Shown piece after piece: positions 27,101 through 32,473 of a DNA stretch of 32,473 bases. Below the pieces are notes generated by a model. The model was not told the origin of the DNA, made no database searches, and saw only the letters and a list, made by a program, of their open reading frames with translations. The DNA is taken from the NCBI GenBank assembly GCA_028281705.1, contig JANQJH010000519.1:1-32473 (forward strand). The letters are read 5' to 3'. The stretch comes from Verrucomicrobiales bacterium (GTDB lineage: Bacteria > Verrucomicrobiota > Verrucomicrobiia > Verrucomicrobiales > DEV007). A program made the position numbers and the translations under genes. The stretch's first letter is position 1. Every line of letters begins with the position of its first letter.

Positions 27101-30100
27101 ACGCCCAGAGGCTGAAAGAGGCCCGTGCAGATGCGCTTCCAACGATGTTCACTGAAGCTGCCGTCGATACCGTCGACTAACCAGACATCGCCCAGCCAAG
27201 TGGCCACGGCGGCCCGCTTGTTTCCCGGCAGGAAATCGAATCCGCCGATACGCATCCAGCTGTTCCAGGGATTCTCATTGGGGTAGGTGATCTCATCGAC
27301 GGCGAAGGGATCATCGTCGTTGCCCATCTTGCCCTGGGTGACCACCGTTTCCGTCCAGTGGGCGGGGCTGCCTTTGGTGTATTTCGTTAGGTCCTCGGCT
27401 TCCCCGGCGATGAGGGAGGCGATGAAGAGGCCCTGGGCGTCCGCCTTGCTCGAGAGCAGGGTGACATTGATCGGCGTGTCCTTGGCGGCGACGGACATCA
27501 CCTGGTAGCCGTCGCGCACTTCGACGGTGGCCGCGGTCTGGCCCACGAGGAGGGCCGTGACTTCCGCCGGCGAAACACGCAAGTGGAGGTCGTTGGAGGA
27601 CTTTCCGATGTTTAGCGTGCGGCCGAACACGGGCGTGGCGCCACCTTGGACCAGGCTCGGTGATTCCAGCACCGTGGCATCCCCTACGGTGTATTTGATG
27701 ACGATCTTGTTCCCGTGGATGTATTGGCCCTTGAACTGGGTCCAGGCTCGGGGCAGAGGACCGTAGGGCTTGCCATCGCGACCGAGGAAGCGAGGATCGG
27801 ACCAGGATCCGTCCGCCGGGTTGGCCCAGCCGGGTCCGACGGGATTGACCAGCGTCTTGTCGCCCACGATGCTGGTATGCGTGCCGTGCGACTGGTCAAA
27901 GGCGATGCCTTTCCAATCGACGAACTTGTTACCCGACCACGCGGCGGCGACCCGCATGGTGTCGTGATCATAGACCATCCAGTGACGTCCCTTGCTCACG
28001 CCGCCGGGACCTTCATCCAGGCGAATCGCGATGGCCTTGTAGGCGATGTTCCCCGGCGCGACTTGAAACGTCCAGTCGAGCATGGGGCCAAAGTTCATGC
28101 GCTCGTACTTGGGTCCCCGGGCATAATCGATTTGTTCCTGCGTCAGGGTGCCCTCGGTGCTCATGCCTTTGGGCAGGGAGGTCAGGTATTCCGGGGTGAT
28201 CTCGACATACTCGGATTTGTTGTTCGTCTTGACGAACTCCTCACGGATGTAGTGAATGACATCGTAGGCTGCGGAAGGCGTGAGCCAGGGCTGCGGGGGC
28301 ATTTGATTGTAGCCCTTCTTCATCGTGAGATAGAGGCTGTGGGGATCCTTGCCATTCTTGAAGGGTTCCTTCCAGAACGGCCGGGACGTGGGCAAGGAGC
28401 CTGCTTTCTCCAGATTGCCGTGGCAGGCGAAACAGATGCCTTGATAGATCTTCTCACCCCGAGCAAAGGCGTCGTCGTCCCACGCGGCAATGATGCTGGC
28501 GTGATCGACATCCGCTAGAGGCCGCCGGGTCACATTGGCAAAACGAACTTTGGCGCTATCTGCTTGAAGGCGGAGAGGACCCTGCGCTACCGGCTCACCT
28601 TCGGTTTCCTCTTCCTCAATGTCCTCCGCTTCCTCTTCATCCTCCGCTTCCTCTTCCTCAGATTCTTCATCCTTCGCTTCCTCTTCCTCAAATTCCTCCT
28701 CCTCCTCCTCTGGTTTTTCGAGTGCCTCCTCTTCGATTTCCTCGTTCTCGTAGAAGAACAGCACTTGCTCTTCATCGATATCACCTTCGCTAATCAGGTA
28801 GACGGCGTTTTGCGTGAGTTCTTTGCGGAAAAAGAGGGCGTGCGAAATGTGACCAGGGAAGCTCTCGGGCCCCGGGGGAAAATCGACAGAGCAGGTGCCA
28901 AGTTTGAACACGTGGTCGGGGTTGTCCGGCCTGCTAAAGTCGGCATTCTGAGCCGCGCGTTTGCCGTCGACGTACAAGCGCGTGCGACCGTTCTTGTGGG
29001 TGATCACCGCAATGTGCCACCCGCCGTCATTGACTTTCAATCCCTCGGCCGCAATGTCGCCTAACCATCCGATATCATAGACGAGGCGATCGCCTCGGAC
29101 AAAGAGTACCTTGCCGTCCGGTTCCCATTCGCCGCTCGCGGGAGCCTTGGAAAACAAGGGGCCACTCTGATAAGTGCGGAAACGTAGGGCCATGCTGAAC
29201 TCCTCGCCCATGTTGAGCGACTTGGCCTGCGCCCCGCGAATCACCTTGAGTGCGGCTCCGTCGTCTCCCTTCCAGTCGAGCACGGGTTTGACGCGTTCAA
29301 TGGGTTCGCTGGCGCCGGTGAGTTCGAGATCCTGATCGCTCAGAGCTTCGGCGAAGAATTGGAAATTGCTGATATCGCCTTCCCAGTGGCGGTCGCCATC
29401 AGGAAAGTCATTCGCGCCCGCGGCAATCTTGATCACACTGCCTTCATTGTCGGGCGCGGTGAAGTCATCTTTCTCGGCCAGTTTTTCGCCATCGAGGTAG
29501 ATCTCTGCCAGGCCATCCTTGGTCCGCAGAGCCACGGTGTGCCACTCGCCGTCGGTGACGTGTTTCTCCGAGGAGACGACGCCGACCCAACCGATGTCGT
29601 AGTGCAGGACGTTTTCCGAAATAAACAGAACCTTGTCGTTTTCCCGGTGCCTTCCGTCAGGGCTGAGTTTGCCGAATAGCGGGCCTTGTTCCACAGTGCG
29701 GAAACGCATCACCACGGTGAAGTCTTTCCCCATGTCGCAGAGCACTCCTTGTTCTTTGGTCGAAACGAACCACGGGGAGGGCGGAGCGCCGTCCTCTTCG
29801 TCGTCAGCTTCCTCGTCTTCCTCTTCCTCCTCGCGTTCCGTTTCGAATCCGTAGATCGTGCGTCCTTCCACGCGCACCCGGTCGTGAATCTGGATTCCGT
29901 TGAGCCAGACCGAGAGGTCGGCGGCGTCCCGGCCCACGTGTTGCACCGCGACCTGCATGTTCTGCCAGGTTCCGGGCTTACCACAGGCGTTGGTCGACGG
30001 CGCGGCCACGCCGAAGATGGCTCCGCAGGTCCGTTCATCATCCAGACGGTCGCTCCCGTAGGAATCGACAATCTGGATTTCCCATTTGCCGTCGATAAAG

Positions 30101-31167
30101 ACGCCGCTGTTTCCACGGAACGGCCGTCTGATATGGGGAGGTTCTTCGGGAATGAGAAAGTCAAAATGATAGACCGAATCGCCAAATGATTCCTTGGTTA
30201 GGATGTCGCCATAGCCAGGTTGAGCCACAGCCGCCTTGTTGTTGATCTGCCAACGGGCGTCCTTGTATTCGGGACCGCCAGAGGTGGTGTCGGCGCGCTG
30301 ATCAATGCCGATGGCGCGCGGAGGTGTGCTAGGGTCCCAATGCCTCCATTGCGAGAGGTCGGATCCGTCAAACAAGACGGTGGCATCCGGTGCGATCTGG
30401 ATTGCGGGAGGATCGGGTATACGGGTCGGTGGAGCGTTCGTGGACGTGGCCGTGGTCTCCCCGAGACACCATTGACTGGCATTGAGAATCAGTTTCTTGA
30501 AAGGAGCACTCTCGAAGTTGTCCTCCGCGCCGAGAGAGGTGTAAAACAGACGCTGTCCCTTCTTGGGACTTGCAATCCAGGCCACGGGTTCTGCGGGGAG
30601 GTTCTGTGTCTTGCCCAGGAGGATGGGCGTGGCGAAATCGGAGAGTGGCTGGGTATTGTAAGTGCCGCCATAGCCAACGCGGAATTGTCCTTTCACCCCC
30701 TGTACGATCGGATGGTTCGCGGCCTCGGCGGGGACGACGGCGATGGTCCCCGGTTTGTTCGGGGCATGGCCCTTGTAGTGGCCGCCAAAGAAGGGGACAA
30801 ACCAGCCCTTGTTCTCCCAGAACCCGTGGCTCGTCGTGCGGAAGGCCATGGCGGGCTTGCCAGAATCGAAATAGGCTTGGAGTTGGGCAAATTGAGCCTC
30901 CGTGGCCTCGCGAAAACGGATGTACAAAATGAGGAGATCGGCGTCATCCAGGGGGGAGAGATCGGGAAGATCCTTGGTTCCCTCGGGCGAGGTGAGGATC
31001 GTGGTTTCGTAGCCATGGGTGGCTTTGAGATCCTCTGCCAGAGCGGGCATGGTCTGATCGGCCCCATACTCCGATTCGCCATGGAGAATCACCACTTTGG
31101 GAGCGGCCGTCGCAAACGGAAGGCTGATCGCGAGGGCCGCGAGCAGAAAGATGAGGGGATATTTCAT
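24109..31167 (-). CDS. Giant exported multidomain protein: ThuA, split DUF1080 with two LamG modules, cytochrome c, DUF6797, propeller, DUF1587/1595/1592/1588/1585
   Basis: About 2,352 residues from ATG 31167 (an in-frame GTG at 31197 would add 10 residues before the signal peptide). Order: signal peptide 1-21; ThuA-like domain about 22-240; DUF1080 (3-keto-disaccharide hydrolase) part 1 about 260-440; acidic tract about 441-457; LamG-like modules near 470-600 and 645-790; second Glu-rich tract about 807-857; DUF1080 closing strand (GPLRLQ...VRFANVTRRPL); cytochrome c with CFACH at 912-916; DUF6797 about 1000-1280; sorbosone-dehydrogenase-like propeller about 1290-1590; Ig-like domain; second cytochrome c with CFECH at 1767-1771; DUF1587, DUF1595, DUF1592; DUF1588 with CAGCH at 2221-2225; DUF1585. 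Probably a periplasmic oxidoreductase acting on (keto-)sugars. Separate genes in many relatives are fused here. Substrate unknown. Confidence 0.85.
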   Translation of the reverse strand: MKYPLIFLLAALAISLPFATAAPKVVILHGESEYGADQTMPALAEDLKATHGYETTILTSPEGTKDLPDLSPLDDADLLILYIRFREATEAQFAQLQAYFDSGKPAMAFRTTSHGFWENKGWFVPFFGGHYKGHAPNKPGTIAVVPAEAANHPIVQGVKGQFRVGYGGTYNTQPLSDFATPILLGKTQNLPAEPVAWIASPKKGQRLFYTSLGAEDNFESAPFKKLILNASQWCLGETTATSTNAPPTRIPDPPAIQIAPDATVLFDGSDLSQWRHWDPSTPPRAIGIDQRADTTSGGPEYKDARWQINNKAAVAQPGYGDILTKESFGDSVYHFDFLIPEEPPHIRRPFRGNSGVFIDGKWEIQIVDSYGSDRLDDERTCGAIFGVAAPSTNACGKPGTWQNMQVAVQHVGRDAADLSVWLNGIQIHDRVRVEGRTIYGFETEREEEEEDEEADDEEDGAPPSPWFVSTKEQGVLCDMGKDFTVVMRFRTVEQGPLFGKLSPDGRHRENDKVLFISENVLHYDIGWVGVVSSEKHVTDGEWHTVALRTKDGLAEIYLDGEKLAEKDDFTAPDNEGSVIKIAAGANDFPDGDRHWEGDISNFQFFAEALSDQDLELTGASEPIERVKPVLDWKGDDGAALKVIRGAQAKSLNMGEEFSMALRFRTYQSGPLFSKAPASGEWEPDGKVLFVRGDRLVYDIGWLGDIAAEGLKVNDGGWHIAVITHKNGRTRLYVDGKRAAQNADFSRPDNPDHVFKLGTCSVDFPPGPESFPGHISHALFFRKELTQNAVYLISEGDIDEEQVLFFYENEEIEEEALEKPEEEEEEFEEEEAKDEESEEEEAEDEEEAEDIEEEETEGEPVAQGPLRLQADSAKVRFANVTRRPLADVDHASIIAAWDDDAFARGEKIYQGICFACHGNLEKAGSLPTSRPFWKEPFKNGKDPHSLYLTMKKGYNQMPPQPWLTPSAAYDVIHYIREEFVKTNNKSEYVEITPEYLTSLPKGMSTEGTLTQEQIDYARGPKYERMNFGPMLDWTFQVAPGNIAYKAIAIRLDEGPGGVSKGRHWMVYDHDTMRVAAAWSGNKFVDWKGIAFDQSHGTHTSIVGDKTLVNPVGPGWANPADGSWSDPRFLGRDGKPYGPLPRAWTQFKGQYIHGNKIVIKYTVGDATVLESPSLVQGGATPVFGRTLNIGKSSNDLHLRVSPAEVTALLVGQTAATVEVRDGYQVMSVAAKDTPINVTLLSSKADAQGLFIASLIAGEAEDLTKYTKGSPAHWTETVVTQGKMGNDDDPFAVDEITYPNENPWNSWMRIGGFDFLPGNKRAAVATWLGDVWLVDGIDGSFSEHRWKRICTGLFQPLGVKWVDGHIYVTCRDQLAKLHDLNGDEEIDFVECFNNDHQVTEHFHEFAMGLQIDEAGNFYYAKSARHALAAVVPHHGTLLRVSKDGSKTEILATGFRAANGVCLNPDGTYIVTDQEGHWNPKNRINYVKEGGFYGNMYGYHDVTDSSDEAMEQPLCWITNAFDRSPGELLWVPEDAQWGALNGKLLNLSYGTGRVFAVPHEKMEDGQAQGGMVSLGLDFPTGIMRGRFHPENGQLYTTGMFAWAGSKHQDGGFYRIRATGKAKNLPIELKARSTGIELGFTDPLDRQSATQTDNYEIKIWDLKRTKSYGSRHYNEKPLEVTAATVSADGKTVFLTIPDIAPTWCMEIKIDVEDATGKRVRRVIHNTIHQLGGRKEQTSASPERTEEPAVAQETTEDHAQARAHAVGLLEKHCFECHDSSVGKGDLDMETALTETPLVKSRDLWINVLERVKNREMPPEDEPKPSAEEYAAMEAWINREVIEFDYTQVKNPGYERARRLSHTEYNNTVRDLFGIDLRPANGFPHDLSGISGFANSANTLFIQPTLLERYIGAAEAVVTGALAEDRQPAWPLAAETDPANLFQKFLRLIYRRPPTGAEVDELVTRYQAARKSGASHLQAIQPAARFALVSPHFLFRIEAAPPNPGQDHRVNEWELASRLSYFLWASTPDEELLDLAAAGQLRDPGTLQAQVQRMLRDDRSRALGEEFASQWLKYEHVGTRVRLDPIDNAWCTDTLMAAMRHESSMFIHSLVQENRPIHNLINANYTYLNEELAKHYRIAGIKGEHMRRVTLNDPRRGGILGHASVLAVTSFPGRTSPVVRGKYILDDVLGTPPPPPPPDAGELDESIARKRDLTLKEKLALHRGAPQCAGCHAKIDPLGFSLENYDWFGRYRETHRGQAIDSEGKLPNGRTFAGLEGLRDVLIEQRLPDLTRQITRKMLSFGLGRQLEYYDELAVQRIVGAVQKDNYHFHTLIDGIVNSYPFQWKRLPAEDAQTPSNAG
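28598..28746. repeat. Low-complexity CTTCCTC-type tandem repeat coding for a Glu-rich tract
   Basis: On the plus strand, imperfect repeats built from CCGCTTCCTCTTCCTCA and runs of TCC triplets. On the coding (minus) strand they give long runs of Glu with some Asp, Ala and Ser. A shorter tract of the same kind lies at about 29797-29845. Such repeats can change length by slippage. Confidence 0.7.
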
Positions 31168-31362
31168 GAGAGTTATGGGGAACGAACCCTGATTCACGGG
31201 ATAGTTCTACTGCAAGACGTGCCAACGCGGGAATTATTGTTCAAATCTGGCGCCGGGTCGATGGCAGTTGGTCGTTGTCTTGGCGAGCCTTCTCGCTCCA
31301 CCGGGGCCTGGGCTGCGGGGTGAGTAGGATAGATTCGCTGGTCATGGGAGCGTTTTCTTCTT
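31168..31362. other. Divergent intergenic region between the giant gene and the amidohydrolase gene
   Basis: The 195 bp must hold the promoters of both genes. It contains several short direct and inverted fragments but no convincing -35/-10 pair or operator. Confidence 0.4.
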
Positions 31363-32376
31363 ATGACCGGACTCATGAAGAGAAACCCCAATCGACGCCG
31401 ATTTCTCCAGACGAGCGCAGTTACCGGTGCCGCCGTGATTCTCGGTGGGCCGACGGACGCCCAGGACGCTGATCCCTTGCCCATCATCGATACCCACCAG
31501 CACCTGTGGGATTTGGACAAGTTCACGCTCCCCTGGGTCAATGCCCAGAGCGAGCCCGCGGTGCTCAAGCGGAGCTACGTGACCAAGGACTTCCTTGAGG
31601 CTACCAAGGGCTTGAACGTGGTGAAAGCGGTCTACATGGAAGTGGACGTCCGGCCCGACCTCCAGGACAAGGAGGCGGAGCACGTCATTGCGCTCTCAAG
31701 AAGTCCGGAGCATCCGACGGTCGCGGCGGTGATTTCAGGCCGGCCGGCCTCGGAGAAGTTCCGGGATTACATTCTGAAGTATGAAGACGTTCCGGAGATC
31801 AAGGGCGTGCGCCAGGTCTTGCAAGTGCCGGAGACGCCGCAGGGATTTTGTTTGGGCGAGACCTTTGTCAAGAGCGTGCGCTTGTTAGGCGAACTCGGCA
31901 AGAGTTTTGATATCTGTATCCGGCCGTCGGAGTTGGGGGATGGGGCCAAGTTAGCCGAACGATGTCCTGAGACGCGCTGCATCGTGGATCACTGCGGCAA
32001 TGCGGATCCCAAGGCCTGGCTGCCGGAGAGCCGTCGCGAGGGCAAGGAACCCTGGCACCAGGTGGATCAATGGAAGCGGGACATCGATGCCTTGGCAAAG
32101 CGTGAGAATGTGATCTGTAAGATCTCCGGGCTGATCGCGCGGGCGCCCAAGAAAGATTGGAAGGCGGAGGATCTCGCTCCGGCGATCAATTTCTGCCTCG
32201 ATACCTTTGGTCCCGATCGTGTGATCTACGGCGGGGATTGGCCGGTCTGCAAGGTGACCGCCCCCTATCGGGATTGGGTCCATGCCTTGAAAGAGATCAT
32301 TGGTTCGCGCTCACGGTCGGAGCAGAAGAAGCTCCTGCATGACAATGCGGTGAAATATTACGAACTTGCCCCGTAG
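31363..32376 (+). CDS. Tat-exported amidohydrolase (COG3618, lactonase-like)
   Basis: 337 residues from ATG 31363 (or 333 from ATG 31375). The twin-Arg motif NRRRFLQTSAVTGAAVI is a Tat signal. The mature part is an amidohydrolase-2 (TIM-barrel) enzyme: metal motif HxH at His45/His47 in DTHQHLWD, RPSELG and CIVDHCGN in the middle of the barrel, KISGL, and the late Asp292 in YGGDWPV. This pattern matches the COG3618 group, which includes L-fucono-1,5-lactonase and 2-pyrone-4,6-dicarboxylate lactonase. A periplasmic lactonase would fit beside sugar-oxidising dehydrogenases, whose products are lactones; this link is inferred from the neighbourhood. Confidence 0.85.
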   Translation: MTGLMKRNPNRRRFLQTSAVTGAAVILGGPTDAQDADPLPIIDTHQHLWDLDKFTLPWVNAQSEPAVLKRSYVTKDFLEATKGLNVVKAVYMEVDVRPDLQDKEAEHVIALSRSPEHPTVAAVISGRPASEKFRDYILKYEDVPEIKGVRQVLQVPETPQGFCLGETFVKSVRLLGELGKSFDICIRPSELGDGAKLAERCPETRCIVDHCGNADPKAWLPESRREGKEPWHQVDQWKRDIDALAKRENVICKISGLIARAPKKDWKAEDLAPAINFCLDTFGPDRVIYGGDWPVCKVTAPYRDWVHALKEIIGSRSRSEQKKLLHDNAVKYYELAP

Positions 32377-32393
32377 GGGGATCGGGTAGGTCA

Positions 32394-32409
32394 GGGGCCT
32401 TGCGGCCCC
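32394..32409 (+). terminator. GC-rich hairpin after the amidohydrolase gene
   Basis: GGGGCC (32394-32399), loop TTGC, GGCCCC (32404-32409), 17 bp after the stop codon. No T-run follows (the next bases are mostly C), so it may act with Rho or be an intergenic palindromic repeat. Confidence 0.45.
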
Positions 32410-32473
32410 CTTCCCCCCTAAGCACCGGCCATGCCCGTTTCCAGGCTAACGGCGCAAGCTTTCCATAGGCTTC

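Noticed and set aside
31168-31197. GTG 31197 as the start of the giant gene
   Set aside because: It would place ten polar residues before the signal peptide that begins cleanly at ATG 31167.
1-32473. Apparent frequency of GTTAGG/CCTAAC hexamers, including TTA-GG Leu-Gly codon pairs
   Set aside because: A rough count (about 15-20 on both strands) is close to what base composition predicts, so no signal is claimed.
1-32473. tRNA, rRNA, CRISPR arrays, transposases or attachment sites
   Set aside because: No cloverleaf-like sequence, regular spaced repeats, transposase motif or terminal inverted repeats were seen on reading both strands.

Overview
The window looks like chromosomal DNA of a GC-rich bacterium of the PVC group (Planctomycetota/Verrucomicrobiota), most likely Verrucomicrobiota. 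Two things point there. First, it carries very large secreted c-type cytochrome proteins with ThuA, DUF1080, DUF6797, DUF1587/1592/1588/1585 and DUF1552 modules. Second, the heme peroxidase has a calcium-binding DxDGDG repeat followed by a C-terminal beta domain ending in YYRV, a style common in Verrucomicrobiota exported proteins. Assignment is from remembered family signatures only; no search was run.

Region 1 (1-8166, + strand) is a periplasmic nitrate reductase operon: napA (5' end outside the window), a NapG-like four-cluster ferredoxin, a NapH-like membrane ferredoxin, an exported single-span protein of unknown function, a second and larger membrane polyferredoxin, a NapF-like ferredoxin, then moaA and a MOSC-domain gene for the molybdenum cofactor. 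No napB or napC is present downstream of napA, so the visible electron path runs only through iron-sulphur proteins.

Region 2 (8167-12464, + strand) holds the most striking gene. An exported thioredoxin/PDZ/DsbD-alpha-like protein has an in-frame TGA exactly where a redox Cys would sit (C-E-P-U-I-D-C). An 8-bp hairpin with a GGU loop starts 18 nt after the TGA, with its loop 26 nt after it, as in bacterial SECIS elements. I read 8312-10291 as one selenoprotein gene. An animal-type heme peroxidase follows.

Region 3 (12483-18274, - strand) has a thioredoxin-like lipoprotein, a membrane-anchored alpha/beta hydrolase, a secreted Arg/Pro-rich disordered protein, two small C-terminally anchored membrane proteins (one a long coiled coil), and an L-lactate/glycolate permease. 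A small PQQ-propeller gene (18376-18708, +) diverges from the permease.

Region 4 (18843-32376) is an oxidative module typical of PVC bacteria: a propeller-HEAT-cytochrome c protein, a Tat-exported DUF1552 protein, a Uma2-family nuclease gene, and a giant multidomain protein of about 2,350 residues (all - strand), then a divergent Tat-exported amidohydrolase. In the giant protein the DUF1080 domain appears to be split by two tandem LamG-like modules flanked by Glu/Asp-rich tracts. No tRNA, rRNA, CRISPR array or insertion sequence was seen.
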